From NCBI GenBank assembly GCA_951799425.1, contig OX637410.1:2108001-2172000 (forward strand): a stretch of 64,000 nucleotides of DNA, written 5' to 3'. Shown here one piece after another: positions 9,421-21,078 of this stretch (the first letter of the stretch is position 1; each line of letters starts with the position of its first letter). The position numbers and the translations under genes are program-made. Under the pieces are notes generated by a model. That model saw only the letters and a list, made by a program, of their open reading frames with translations. It made no database searches and was not told where the DNA came from. This DNA is from Ilex aquifolium (taxonomy: Eukaryota > Streptophyta > Magnoliopsida > Aquifoliales > Aquifoliaceae).

Positions 9421-10690
9421 GGTATGCAAATATTGCCAATTACTTGGTCACATGTACCATTCTTTTTCACTTCACCTTGACCGACAAATAATTTTTTTTA
9501 AGAGATGTATGCAATTTCTTTTGAGAAGATCTGTAGGTGTTCAAATACTATAAGGATTAGATCATAAGGCGTTGTGTACCCAACCATGAAATTGTTATTT
9601 TTGCCATTCTGAAGCCAAGGTGGACATTTTTCTTCAAAGAAAACCACTGCTAAAATTTTGTAGTGTAAATTCTATTGGCCCACTCTTTTTAAAGAAGTAC
9701 ATATTTTTTTATCTAAACTGTTACCGACGTCAAAGATTGGGGAATATTTCAAAAAGAAACATGATTCCCTTAAACCCAATTTTGATTATTAAATTTTTTT
9801 ATTGTTGGAGCATTAATTTTATGGGACCATTCCCTCCCTTCTTTGGATATCCGTACATTTTGGTTGCTATTGATTATGCTTCCAAATGGGTTGAGGCAAT
9901 TCCGTGTCGAAATAATGATCACCGCACTATGGTCAGATTTTTAAAAGAAAATATTTTGTCCCAATTCGGAATCTATCGAACTATTATAAGTGATGGGGGT
10001 ACACATTTTTGTAACAAATCTTTTGAAAATTTAATGAGAAAATATTTGATTTCACACAAAGTATCTATCCTTTATCATCCTCAAAAAAGTGGACAAGTTG
10101 AATTAGCCAATCGAAAAATAAAACATATTTTGAAAAAAATGGTTAACCCAGACCGTAAAGATTCGTCCTTGAGGCGGACTGACACGTTTTGGGCACATCG
10201 CACTGCTTACAAAACCATTTAGAAATGTCTCCTTATCGGCTGGTTTATGGAAAATCATGTCACTTACCTGTAGAATTGGAACATCGAGCATATTGGAAAA
10301 TTAAAATGATGAATTTTGATATACACAAAATAAGTGCATCTCGCAAGCTTCAGATTAGTGAATTGGACGAGCTGAGAAATGAAGCATATGAAAATGTAAA
10401 AATTGCCAAAGCTAGAATGAAGATTTTTAATGATAAAAACATTATGCGAAAGTATTTTACACCGTCCTAAAAAGTTTTGTTATATAATTCTAAGCTCCAT
10501 CTATTTCCTAGAAAGTTGAGGTCTAGATGGATTGTGCCATACATTTATAAACAAGTATTTGAATAAGAGGCAGTGAAAATTGAAAATCCATCAAGTGGAA
10601 ATGTTTTTAAAGTGAACGGTCAAAAACTTAATCCATTTTATGATAGATTTATTCGAAATGTGGATTCCATTAAGTTAATGGAACCAAAGT
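9421..10690 (+). pseudogene. Athila integrase relic
   Basis: The core reads INFMGPFPPFFGYPYILVAI, AIDYASKWVEAIP, TIISDGGTHFCNKSFENL, YHPQKSGQVELANRKIKHIL. The first catalytic Asp, normally in the D-F-M-G-P motif, is Asn here; the Asp of ISDGG and the Glu of QVEL remain. After a stop at 10220 the C-terminal part continues with MSPYRLVYGKSCHLPVELEH. The zinc-finger part (about 9430-9780) is barely recognisable. Confidence 0.78.
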
Positions 10691-10876
10691 ATTTTGAAAA
10701 ACTATTATGTGTGTTTATTTGTAAATAGTAGTACTAATCGTTTGTTTGTTTGTTTTCCAGATTAGGGTTTTGCACTATAGATGTGTTTCGTTTCTAGACC
10801 TATTTATCATCTGTCTTTAAATTTTACCTTATGTTGTTATAAATTGAGGACAATGTTAGGTTTAGGTTAGGTTGAG

Positions 10877-11140
10877 GGAACAATCCATAACCGTCTTTGT
10901 TTCTGGCAGACATTAAAAACCAGATAGTGAGTGTTTGTTTTTTTTACAAAATTACGAAAATTTTTCAAAAATGGATGAAAAACTCTTTTGATTTAGTCTT
11001 GGTGTGTTATGCATATTCCCGATGGATATGCACCATTAGGGAACAATCCATAACCGTATTGTGACTGACAGGCGTTAAAAAACCAGATAGTGAGTCTTTA
11101 TTTTTTTTACAAATTGCGATTTTTTTTCAAAAAAGCCATT
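10877..11140 (+). repeat. Pair of ~100-bp direct repeats after Athila pol
   Basis: GAACAATCCATAACCGT...CAGA/GG-CGTTAAAAACCAGATAGTGAGT...TTTTTTTTACAAA at 10877-10978 recurs at 11039-11140. The repeat follows the GAGGACAATGTTAGGTTTAGG motif usually seen downstream of Athila integrase. The whole stretch 10690-11340 is otherwise non-coding. Confidence 0.65.
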
Positions 11141-11346
11141 TGGTAATGATAAAGGCAAGATGGATTCAGAAGAAATAATTAATTGAAAATCAACATAAAC
11201 CCTTGTGCTAAAATTAATTGGAAGAATAAATAATTTTGAATTAATATGAAATTTTATGGATTACAGGATTCGTAACTGCCAATTGGAATTAGGAAGTTGC
11301 AAGACAGAAAGCTAAGGAGCCAGGCGTGCCAGAACCAAGGCACAAC

Positions 11347-11396
11347 ACCGTCCGAACGGTGGTGGTGGTGTCCGGAGGGTACTGCCTCCTATAAAA
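11347..11396 (+). promoter_or_regulatory. Putative internal promoter before the Athila extra ORF
   Basis: ACCGTCCGAACGGT (11347-11360, palindrome with one mismatched pair), GGTGGTGGTGTCCGG, then TATAAAA (11390-11396), about 220 bp before a Kozak-like ACCATGG at 11611. The probable Athila LTR promoter has a similar arrangement (CGTCCGGACG at 17238, GTGGTGGCG, TATATAAAT at 17366). Confidence 0.4.
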
Positions 11397-11613
11397 ACTA
11401 GCTTGTTCGCGAATCAGATTAGTTTGATTTCCCTCGCAGCAGATTTTTCAAAAACCAGCAAACCAAATTGTCTTATCTCCTCAGATCTACCCTAACCATC
11501 AACTGTTCTTCAATTCTGTTCCGATTAAATACTTACCCATCGAATTATACACGTTCTTACCAATCGAAATTTTGTTAATCCCACTCTTTGTCAAGAAAAT
11601 CAAGAATTCCACC

Positions 11614-12658
11614 ATGGGTCCAAGGAGAAAGACTATTGCACACAAGGATGGCGCATTTCAAGTAGTCTGAGGCGAGGAGTTCCTCCACTACCCCCAGTGA
11701 AGCCGCAAGAGCCAGAGTAGCCCCAGGTCCATAATCAATTCGACAATGAAATGTTTGAAAATATAGAACAACAGATTTGGTATGATTGCCATTTTTCATT
11801 TAAAAATATCATTGCTGAAAGACCGGTTATTTATGAGGATTTTGAACATATTGAGGTTAGGCAAATTTTAGAGGCTCGGGGTTGGTTGGATTACATTAAA
11901 ACTATGGGTATTGCATATAAATGTTTAGTGCAAGAATTTTACAGTAATTGTGAGGTTACTGGGACAAGGAGTTTATCTGCATTTGTTAGAGGAGTTAAAT
12001 TTCAAGTTACGGTGTCTACTATTGTTGATCAATTAAACCCCATTAGGAGACACCTTGATGTCCAATACCCTCTTAATCCATTGCCTTGTATGTTTGTTGT
12101 TGGAATTAAGTTAACTGGAGATTTGGAATATGTCTGGGGTAGGCCAAATAAGTACATTAAGTAAGGTGACTTAACTAATAAGTATCGGATCCTGAATCTG
12201 ATAACTGTTAACAATTTGCTACCCTAATCTCAAAAAAACCAAATTTATATTGAGAAAGAACATCTTTTGTACTCCTTGGGAATGGGACATACCATTGACC
12301 TATCTACCCCGATAATAGATCAGATGGCCTTGACAGTGGAAAATAAGAAACCCTCACTCCATTTTGCTGTTTTAGTTTCTGAATTGTGTAAACACAAAGG
12401 AGTGATATCAGATCCATCATGGCCTACTGTGGAGAGTCTAGCACCTCTAGACAAGACCTCACTGAAAAAGAACCATGGAATTACAGGCAGAGGCACAACA
12501 GGATGTACCACCTATGCCACCAGCAGACCCATTTCAAGAAGAAGCAAGTTTCCAGCCACCAGAAGAGCAGCAAGAGGAGGAATAACCCTATATTCCAGTG
12601 GATGATCGGACTGACAAAAGATTCTATTGGGTCTCAAGATGAGGATGATCTAGTTTGA
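11614..12658 (+). pseudogene. Athila extra ORF (env-position protein) relic
   Basis: An ATG in good context (11614) opens 18 codons and then hits TGA. The main block, 11751-12164 in another frame, reads ERPVIYEDFEHIEVRQILEA, RGWLDYIKTM, VQEFYSNCEVTG, FVRGVKFQVT, resembling the extra protein found after pol in Athila elements. A further block (about 12267-12480) gives SLGMGHTIDLSTPIIDQMAL and HFAVLVSELCKHKGV. No signal peptide, fusion peptide or transmembrane segment is visible, so envelope-like refers to position only. Its biochemical role is unknown. Stops and two frame changes make it a pseudogene. Confidence 0.6.
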
Positions 12659-13306
12659 CTAGAGCATGAGCCAATACGAGGAGAACCAGATAGAGATCAT
12701 GAGACAACTTAGGAGGGGATACGGCGGTGGTCCATCGACATCAGCATAGCCAACTGGAGTTCTCTTGGTCTATTTCTACTACTCTCTCTCTTTCTCTCTT
12801 CCTTTCTCAGATTATTTACTTTTATGCACTGTTTTAAATACTTTAGATGTTGTTTTTGGGAATTTGATTTTATGTTCTTAATGTTAGTTAGTTTAGCTAT
12901 TTTATGTTGGCTTAGTACTATTTTGTTACTTGATATGTTAAGATGAATAGTTCATATAATTTTCGGTAGGATTATGTTGTCATTCTGCTTGCTTGCAGGC
13001 ATAACCCAAACCAAATCACAGGGAAATTTCATACTCTATTTGTGCATTATTTTTATATTTTCATGGAAAACTTACTATTTTTTGCACATAATGATTTCAT
13101 ATTTTGGAATTTTTTTTGAAATAATATGATCTTTTGTAAGGCTTACTTGCATAGTGCAGAAGAACACCCTTTAAATAAACCTATCCTTCTTGGAGAGTTT
13201 TAAAAACTTACTCAAGTAAGAATTTCAATTCAGCATAATATTTCTTTGAATAACCTCGTTAATCTTGTTTTGATTAACACTGATTGAGTGACATGTTAGC
13301 ATTCTC
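12659..13306 (+). other. Non-coding Athila 3' region
   Basis: AT-rich, with a CTCTCTCTTTCTCT pyrimidine stretch at about 12783-12805 and no supported gene. Its last five bases, TTCTC (13302-13306), are the left target duplication of solo LTR D. Confidence 0.5.
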
Positions 13307-14010
13307 TGTGAAACCCGGGTAAATTTGAATTTTTGTGAATAAGGGCAAAATGGTCATTTGTCATCCTAATGCGTATTTGAGATACTCATGCTCTAGACCT
13401 CGGATGAGGAAACGGAATTCGCCGTTGGATTCGTATCGCGAAATCGAGTCACCTTGCCAAATTTCGTCGAATTCCGAGATAGTCGAATTTTTGCACGTCG
13501 TTCGAGGCGACTGCGTGGCGAATGACATTTTAAAGGTCCCCATAAATATATTTTATAAAATTTCCTTAAAATTAAGTTAAAGTTCAAATAAAATTAATTT
13601 GAACTTAATCCGAGGAATAATGAATCATTTCGGGACGAAAAACGGACCCGAAAGTCGAAAATATGCGGTGCAATGTGGACCGCACATTTGTGCCTATATA
13701 TACCCTCTTAAATCAGCTTTTTGAGACATAAAAGATCTTCTCCTTAGCTGTAAGCAGCCGGCCAAGCAAAGAGGAAAAGAAAAATTCCAACTTCAACCTT
13801 CCCGCTCCGATTCCGGAAGTTCCGTCGGTCGGAATTCGTCGGACCAAGACTTAAAGTTCTTCTACTCGTCAAGGGCTACGCGTACGTACCAAGAACGAGG
13901 GATTTCATCGAAGATTCAAGTGGAGTCTTTGGAGAAATCAAGGATTTTGGGATTTTTGGTTGGTGTTCTTGAAGCTTTGAAGCTCTAGTCTTCATCTCAC
14001 GCTTCAAAAG

Positions 14011-15267
14011 GTAGGGTTTCTCCTACTTGGGACTATTTATCACCTATGGTGTCATATGGGTGGGTATGTGTATGTAGAACTATAGGGTTTACTTACCTAT
14101 GGTTATGGAAAGGGAGGTAAAAATGGTTGAATTCAAGTTCTAGTTTGAATTCGGTATATAGAGGTTCCTTGTGTCATTCTTGGAATTTTGGTATTTAGTG
14201 ATATGCTATGTGTTTATATGATGAGGTGCTATGTGTGTACATTGAGTCTTGCCATATGAATGAAATGATTATGTGATAACATGATGGTTGCCTTGAACGT
14301 GTTGTTAAATGCCTTTTGTATGTTAAAGTGTGTGACACATGACTATGTATATCATGCTTAAGTCTTGTGTTGATTGGATATGTTGCTAATGTGTTAGCTT
14401 CATGGGGATATGGTATTTATATGTTTTGATATAATTTACCATGGATATATGTTTATATATGTGGTTCAAATTGTCCATATGTCACTTATCACATATGGAA
14501 CACGACATTGGTATTGCAAATGTTCATTACATTGCATATGCATAAAGGCATCACATTCATGGGTATAAAACATGAGTGTGTGTGTGAGTGGGCATCACAT
14601 TCATGGGCATAAGTCATGAGTGTGGGTGTGTGGGTGCATGGTTGATCAAACACCATTCTTGGTGGTTGATATGTGAACTCGGGAAAGTTGGATCTAAGAT
14701 TCGGCTGAGTTGCACGGTTTCATGCATAAGAAAAACTTGTGTCGGGTATAGCAAGCAGGGCTAGACTCTCCCTCGGGTGCAAAACCCGGCCACTTGGTTT
14801 ATACAATTTCCGGTGGTGAAATTCCAGAAAAGTGTAAGTTAGGCCCACGGAGCCGGCGGTGCGATTCCAAAATCCATTGCCCAGCAAGACACAAGATTTT
14901 GTTATCTAAAAACACCCATTCAATGGGTAGCATCCAACAATGATTTGATTTTATAAAACACATAATTTCAATTCAAACGGTCATTGGATGTATTTTCCAT
15001 CAGTTGATGGGGTTACTACACATTGGCATGTCATTGTGTTGGGGGAGTCGGTGATGACTCGGGTTAAAGGTGCATGAGTGAGTCCCATCTCATTTCATAG
15101 CATGGCATGGTAGATTCCAATATAGAGTTGCATATTCTTACTTGGAATGTTGATGTGAATACGAAATGTTGAATGTGAACATTGCATGTGCACTTAGGTG
15201 GGGAGTAGCCTCTGTAGGAAATTACTTTACTGGGCGTTGGCTCACCCTATACGGGAAAACATTTCAG
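14011..15267 (+). other. Predicted leader intron in LTR D
   Basis: Donor AAAAG|GTAGGGTTTC and acceptor AAAACATTTCAG|GTGGG, preceded by GGCTCACCC. The equivalent sites in element E give a 1035-bp intron. Confidence 0.45.
14546..14640 (+). repeat. Two-copy ~48-bp tandem repeat in LTR D
   Basis: GGCATCACATTCATGGG(T/C)ATAA...CATGAGTGTG(T/G)GTGTG is repeated twice, with a GT-rich spacer. Confidence 0.6.
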
Positions 15268-15743
15268 GTGGGAGAGATACACCGGCGGATGACTCCATGT
15301 TGGACCCTCATGTTTGAAGAAAGCCATATGTGGCTTTATTTTGTGTTATTGTAAAACACTTGCGAAAATTTTATTTTTGGACATGTAGTCTTTTACAAAT
15401 AATTGTATTAGAACGTATATGGATTGTTGTTAGAATAACCTTGCATGTTTTGATATAAGTATGGATAATTGGACCCGGTGTGGCCAATGTTTACTTATAA
15501 ATGGACCCGGTGCGGTCATTGCTTTATATTGGACCTCGGATGGGTCATTTGAATATATATTGCACAGGTTGAGTTTTGGGTAGAGCTCCCCGTACAAAGG
15601 AGACTCTGCCCGATTTTTTTGTTCAATTATGGACCCTGATAAATGGGGCATAACGGGCGATATCGAGTTATTCGGTATCCACGGGTATTTCGCAGGTTGA
15701 TGGGAAATCAACGGACCCCCGGATTTTGGGGCGTCACATTCTC

Positions 15744-16940
15744 CTTTGAAATTCTTACGAGAATTATGCATGTGTATGTATTATGGAAAATGATCTTAGG
15801 CCATTTGTGGTTTTATTTTGAGTCGTGTCCATTTCTTTTGTAAAAATATATCTCTAGTATATCATGATTGAACCTAAGTAAAAACTTATTTTCTTTAACC
15901 CATCTGATGACCGAGCCAAGGAGAAAAGAATTTATCCAACTGTAGCTATCTAATTTTCTTGCATCATCTCTTAAAGAAAACATTATACGGAGAAAGAAAA
16001 GTGAAGAAATATGGTTGGAAAGGAAGGAATAATTGAAGAAAGGAAAGAATGTGTGAAAAGAGGTTAAGAAAGAAAAAAAAATGTGAATGAAAGTTTAAAA
16101 AAACAAGTGAAGGCCCAAGATTGAAAGAAATGAAAATGGAAAAAATGGAGAAAAATGGTGTTGTTTTTGTAAAGTTTGGAAGTTTAAAGGGAGAAGTGTG
16201 CTTGCAAAAATGAAAAGGATAGCTTTTAAATCTTTTAGACGTCGTTTCTTAAACCCAACACCCTTAACCACGTTATAACCCTAATAAAGTCCTTTTTGAT
16301 TCTAGAAGCCATACTTTTGTATTGTTCTCAATCATTCATTGTAAATGAGAGTATTGATAATGTTATTTGATATAGTGTTAATATTCTTTAATGAGATTAT
16401 GTCAAATTCCAATTTTTATTCAAATAACCTTCTTTTTACTTTACTTTGTTCACAATATTCTTATCACATATAATTTTTTAGTGATAGTAACTAAAACTTG
16501 AATGTATTCTTTGCTGAGTGATTTCCAGGAAATGATTGATGTCAAAGCTAATTTTTGTACTGCTTAGTGGAGGGCTGTGATATTTCTTAAAGTATTTCCA
16601 AAATGGAAGAAATCCACACAAACACACAAGTTTTTCATGAAAATGTAAATGAATAGTGTTACAAACGGTGTGTGTTACTCTTACAGTGATGAGGGAAGGG
16701 GGAATATTTTGAAAGAAGGATGGAATAACGATTTCATCTTATGTGTAAAAAGTATGAGTTATTTTATCTTAACTGCTGAAGTTTGTAGGTAATTTCCCTA
16801 TAAACCTTCACAAGACATAACTCGTTCATCACCTAGGGGTTTAACATCTTGTTGCATGTGCTAAAAGCAATTGTGAAATCTACGAAAGTGATTGTATGTT
16901 TTATTTTGATTACTAGGGACTAGTAATGTTTGGTTAGAGG
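15744..16940 (+). other. Athila 3' untranslated region, second part
   Basis: Continuation of the Athila 3' region beyond solo LTR D. It is AT-rich with a purine-rich stretch (15970-16200, GAAAGAAAAG-type). No gene, RNA or further repeat boundary is recognised. Confidence 0.4.
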
Positions 16941-17865
16941 TGTGATTAACCCTAGAAAGTGCGTTAGTGAATTAAGGTTTAGGGTTAATTGTGTACATTA
17001 GTTGATTTAAAGTGTTTGATTTAAATTATATTACGCCTAATGTTTAAATAATATGTTTTGTAGGGTTTTATATACAATTAGGGAGAATTGGAGGGCTAAA
17101 GTGCAAAAAAGTAGGAAATAAAGGAAGAAAAACCAACAACTTGGTGGCGTCCAGATGGTGAACCACCATCCCAACAGTGGCCAAGGGTTGAAAAGTCAAC
17201 AAAGTCAGCTTCAATGCATATTCCAGATAGTTAGTGCCGTCCGGACGATAGTGGTGGCGCCTGGACAATGCCTTAACCACCTCAAGTGCTTCTTCTCTCC
17301 TATTGGTCAGTTTGTGCAACTAAGGTTTTGATTCGACCATTCTAGCAACTATTTCCCAATCTCCTTATATAAATACCCTTCTCCCGCCAGATTTTCAAAC
17401 CATTCCATTATAATTCCATTTTTTGATTAAGTTATGCAATTCTCTGTCTTCTACATTTCTTGAAGACCTCTTCTTACTTGGAGGGTTGAACTGCTTTAAC
17501 TTTTCCTAGCCTTGCCCTGGCAAAGGAAGTGTGGTGGTGTTTCAATCTAACCTCGGGGAAGAGTTAGGAGCTTTGTTTTAATTTTATTCTGTTGTATTGT
17601 AAATCCAACCTTGCTTGGAGGAATGAAGATCACCCACTTTTCTAGGCTGTGTGCGACTATGAAGAGTGGATAGTTTTTCATTAGATGTTTAGTAAGGAGG
17701 AAGGACATTGTGTAACATTGCTTGAGTTATGATAATTGCATTTTTCAGTTGTGCTTTATTGTTATATATCTCCCTTAATTGATGGATGGTACATATGTTA
17801 ATGTTTTGTACTTTGTATTCCTAATGTGTAACCTAGCTTATGCTCATGGGTCATGCAAGTACCGA
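16941..17865 (+). repeat. Probable 3' LTR of the Athila element (3' truncated)
   Basis: GACTAGTAATGTTTGGTTAGAGG|TGTGATTAACCC resembles the polypurine tract/LTR junction of Athila elements. The sequence then has a CGTCCGGACG palindrome (17238-17247), GTGGTGGCG and TATATAAAT (17366-17374), i.e. LTR promoter structure. No CA terminus or target duplication is visible before minus-strand LTR H begins at 17866. Confidence 0.45.
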
Positions 17866-18542
17866 TGTGACGCTCCAAAATCCACCCTAGAAGACATTAT
17901 TATCTAGAAATCATCCAATCATGAGAGCAATTAACAATAGCCATTAAATAATAACCATTCATCTATCTGAAAAAGAATAAATACTAAAATTAATAAAATA
18001 TTGTAACTTCTCCAACTTATAATTCAAAACCAAATAGTATCTAGCAGCATTATAATTAAAACTAACTAAAACATTATTTCATAGAAATCCCTCAAATAAA
18101 ATAATCTAAATTAAAACGAAGCATCTCTACGCCCCCACTTTAGGATATCCCCATACTGACCCTCTCCAGTCTTGAGATTGACCTACTTATCTAATTCAAC
18201 ATCCTCCTCTACCAAAATTTGTAAATGTGTTATAGGGGGTGAGCAAAAGCTTGTAGAAAATCCCTCCCAAATCCAAACCAGGTTTTAAAACAACATAAAG
18301 AAGGTAAGTCTTTTCTGGAAAATAGCATATATAAATTTTCGAGAGTAAAACCATGACAATTGTAATGATCTCAAGTGTACTGAATACATTAAATCAATGA
18401 TAGGAATAAACATGCAAGCAATTAAAGCAAAAAAAAAAAAAAAAACCAGTAGCATATTCCCATATTCTCATGTATGGTAGTTGCTTGTCAAGAATTTACA
18501 CAACAATTCTACCTCGTTCACACTCCACAACCACACAATTTT
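17866..18542 (-). repeat. LTR H (minus), right-terminal part
   Basis: On the minus strand this is the 3' end of a gypsy LTR ending GGATTTTGGAGCGTCACA. It keeps the AACCTGGTTTGGATTTGGGAGG and TTGCTCACCCCCTA motifs of the related LTRs and a decayed conserved module (GTAGAGGAGGATGTTGAATT). The acceptor AG is lost. The outer element interrupts it at 18543, and it resumes after 34887. Bases 18538-18542 are ATTTT, the outer target duplication. Confidence 0.75.
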
Positions 18543-18637
18543 TGTAACACCCCGCATTTTCTTTTATATATATATATATATAGATATATAGTAACGTAAT
18601 TATATTTTTGAAATGCTAATATATATGTAATGATGTA
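18543..18637 (+). repeat. Outer 5' LTR, first 95 bp
   Basis: TGTAACACCCCGCATTTTCT up to GTAATGATGTA. It matches the first part of the outer 3' LTR and is cut by the inner element. The last five bases, ATGTA, are the inner target duplication, repeated at 26486-26490 where the LTR resumes. Confidence 0.92.
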
Positions 18638-19033
18638 TGTAACACCCCGCATTTTCTTTTATATATGTATATAGATATATAGTAACGTAATTATGTTTTT
18701 TTGAAATGCGAATATATATGTAATGATGTATGCATGAGCTACGTAGATGATAAGAGTAGAAATAAAAGGTTAGTGGAGGTAATGGTGTATGTTGTAGAAA
18801 GTTGGAAGTATTTTGGAGTGAAATCGCATTTTAGAGATATTTTAAGTAGAAGAATTTTAGACACTTCCTTAGTGTTTGGATCATAACTTTTTATCCTGAC
18901 TTCCAATTGATCTGAAATTTGGACAGTAGATAGTAGACATCCAGGGCTACAAAAGTGTATTTCATGAAAATTTTCCAAATCAATCTCTAAATAGGCCAAA
19001 ACTTCACTGGAAGTTTCATCAGAAACTGGGATG

Positions 19034-19262
19034 ACGTTCGAACGTGAATCGACGTTCGAACGTGAGGGAGTCCCAGTACTTTGGTGTCTGCAGAGCTCTG
19101 ATGAAAATGCAAAAGTACTGGGAGCAACCAACGTTCGAAATCCAAAGTGACGTTCGAACGTGAATCGACGTTCGAACGTGAATAAACGTTCGAACGAAAG
19201 TGCGTTCCAGTACTCTTTGTCTGATGGAAAAATAAAAGTACTGGGAGCAACAACCGTTCGAA
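19034..19262 (+). promoter_or_regulatory. ACGTTCGAACGT palindrome array (inner 5' LTR)
   Basis: Perfect 12-bp palindromes at 19034, 19052, 19150 and 19168. Shorter CGTTCGAACG cores lie near 19187 and 19253 and a half copy at 19131. They are interspersed with AGTACTGGGAGCAAC repeats. The array ends about 55 bp upstream of the TATA box (19318). Confidence 0.7.
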
Positions 19263-19317
19263 CGCCAATGACGAATTCTGAACTTCAGAATCGCGCACAG
19301 GAGGTCATTTCTTCCAC

Positions 19318-19324
19318 TATAAAT
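19318..19324 (+). promoter_or_regulatory. TATA box of inner 5' LTR
   Basis: TATAAATACTTAAGG. Transcription would be expected to start about 30 bp downstream, before the ATG-free purine-rich leader. Confidence 0.6.
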
Positions 19325-19480
19325 ACTTAAGGACAACCCCATTAGTCTCATTTCAACATTTCTAACCCTAAGAAGACTTAGAGAGGAGAAAGGAAAGGGA
19401 AAACACAAGATCAAGAGAGGATTTACACATTGAAGAGGATCAAAATCTCAAGTTCTTCAAGAACCCTAAGGAAGAAGAAG

Positions 19481-20535
19481 GTAGGAGATTTCTTCTCTTT
19501 CTCTTACATTGAGGTTAGGGTATTTATATATGTATGTTTTGGCTATCAATGGTATATATATGCTATGTAATCATCATTTCTTAGACTTTTTTGACAAAGA
19601 TTACATGTTTTACACAAAGTTAGGGTTGTATACCCATGAAATCCCTCTTTTGTTTGAAAAACCCTAGTTTTCAAGAGTGATGGGTTTTCCTTTTGAACTC
19701 TTCCCTTATTTTTGATTTCAAAACTTTAGTGTTTCATATTGAACAACAAAATGGTATTTATGAGGATCTCTTGTACATTTTCTTATATTGCTCTTTGTAC
19801 AACAACTTGAGAAAATTGAGGGTTTTTAAGATATACTTATAAATTGTGAAATTGGGTTTGGTATTGTATCTCTTATGAGTGTGGGATGACCATGAGTGGC
19901 CTTTGACGAGATATCGTAGAGTGGGTAGACGTGTTGCTTGCTCCGTGTGGGTGGGCATTTCTCCTACCACTCGTAGTGGGGTTAGTGCTTTGGTAAGACT
20001 AAACCGCTATTGCTCACGGGTGCCGTGTAAGAGGGTTAGTATACTAATACCTGGGTTGGATACGTCACTGTCATTGGTGTGGCATACGCCCTTCCTAAAG
20101 GATGGATATCTTTGATAAGATTTGTGTGGGTGTGTGTGGGTTAGATATTACTCAATGTGTTGATTCATGGGGTGTGTCTTACATCATGTTTGAGATACAT
20201 ATACATATTGATGGATTGTTGTATTATTGTGGAAAATGGTTTCCTACAAGGACTTGTGGGAGTATGGGATTCCACAAGGTCTTGTGGGAAAATGGTTTAT
20301 ATTTTGGAAAATGGATATGTATTGGATCTTGGTTTCTTTTACTGTTTATTTAAATTACTGTTGCTACTTAAACTTGAGATCCATTTTAAAATGTCCCTGT
20401 TTTACTTCAAAGATTATGTATGCTATTTGTAAAATGAGACCGGCCATTTTATATGTTTTTATAAACCTTGTTCGAGTTTGGGAGGAATGTTGCTACGGAG
20501 CTTAGTGCTCACCCCCTACAAATTACATTTTTCAG
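19481..20535 (+). other. Predicted leader intron (inner 5' LTR)
   Basis: Donor AGAAG|GTAGGAG, acceptor ACATTTTTCAG|AT. In the inner 3' LTR the acceptor has mutated to TTTTTCAC (26129). The intron contains CTACCACTCGTAGTGG inverted repeats (type II intron). Confidence 0.5.
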
Positions 20536-20537
20536 AT

Positions 20538-20627
20538 ACGGTGCTAGAGGAGAACCTCGGAGTTGACGAGCAGGGGTATTGGAAGGCCCCATTCGAGGGA
20601 AATCTAGATCCCGAGGTGGACATATAG
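20538..20627 (+). other. Conserved 29-codon LTR module (inner 5' LTR)
   Basis: Reads VLEENLGVDEQGYW, APFEGN, LDPEVD and TAG. Same phase, length and stop as in LTRs A, G, outer and F. Confidence 0.5.
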
Positions 20628-20894
20628 ATATATAGCTTCTTTTGCACTAGACTAGAGAATTTATTTTGAGATCATGTATCGTCTAGTATTCTGTTTATTC
20701 CGCTGCTAAGTTTAAGTATAATTCTTTTGGAATGTAATTGCCATAGCTTGGCTTATTCTTTTGGGATGATATTGTAAATTCTATGGATGATGAATGGAAA
20801 ATTTTTCTTATTGATGGATTATATTAGTGCTCTCATTATGTAAATGGTTTTAGAATGTGATGCCGTCCAGGGTGTGTTTTGGGGTGTTACAAAA

Positions 20895-20906
20895 TGGTAT
20901 CAGAGC
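20895..20906 (+). promoter_or_regulatory. Primer binding site, inner element
   Basis: TGGTATCAGAGC, three bases after the 5' LTR, complementary to the 3' end of plant initiator Met-tRNA. Confidence 0.9.
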
Positions 20907-21078
20907 TTAGGCTTTAGGTCTTACATGGGAGCTGTAGGTTATGGATCACCACTAGAGCCTTAGGACTAAGTTGGATAAAAATTCTTGTGTTAGATTTTCA
21001 CACGTCCTATGTTTTAGATTAAAGTGATAGTGGAATATCTTGTACATCAATGAACTAAGTTGTATATTGATGTGCAAA

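Larger units (their letters stand above)
13307..15738 (+). mobile_element. Solo LTR D (Tekay-related, 2432 bp)
   Basis: Begins TGTGAAACCCGGG and ends GGATTTTGGGGCGTCACA, flanked by TTCTC at 13302-13306 and 15739-15743. No second LTR or internal region is present, so it is a solo LTR left by intra-element recombination. It is a diverged relative of the intact element E LTR: shared CGTTGGATTCGT, TAGTCGAATTTTT, GGGAGTAGCCTC, CATTTCAGGTG and CAACGGACCCCCGGA. A TATA box lies at 13695-13702 and an inverted repeat TGCGGT/ACCGCA at 13664-13684 just upstream. Confidence 0.93.
6105..17865 (+). mobile_element. Decayed Athila-type gypsy element (5' truncated)
   Basis: Gag, protease, RT, RNase H and integrase relics appear in canonical gypsy order, followed by an extra ORF, a long AT-rich region and a probable 3' LTR from about 16941. 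Family hallmarks are YNPG.RSHPNFSWR in gag, LLDLGA...LLPYTIYEQLGLGEL in protease and FMDDFSVYG in RT. Every frame has several stops and shifts, so this is one of the oldest insertions here. LTR B truncates the 5' end and solo LTR D interrupts the 3' part. The right limit is uncertain. Confidence 0.8.
18638..20891 (+). repeat. 5' LTR of inner element (2254 bp)
   Basis: TGTAACACCCC...GGGGTGTTACA termini. It contains the ACGTTCGAACGT palindrome array, TATAAAT at 19318-19324, a purine-rich ATG-free leader, a type II intron (19481-20535) and the conserved 29-codon module (20538-20627). Confidence 0.95.

Noticed and set aside
11614-12658. Functional retroviral envelope gene
   Set aside because: No signal peptide, fusion peptide or transmembrane segment is visible and the frame is broken; only position and similarity to the Athila extra protein support it.
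20895-20906. tRNA gene at the tRNA-complementary sites (also 28661, 39651, 59103)
   Set aside because: Only 12 bases match the tRNA 3' end and they lie exactly next to 5' LTRs, i.e. primer binding sites.
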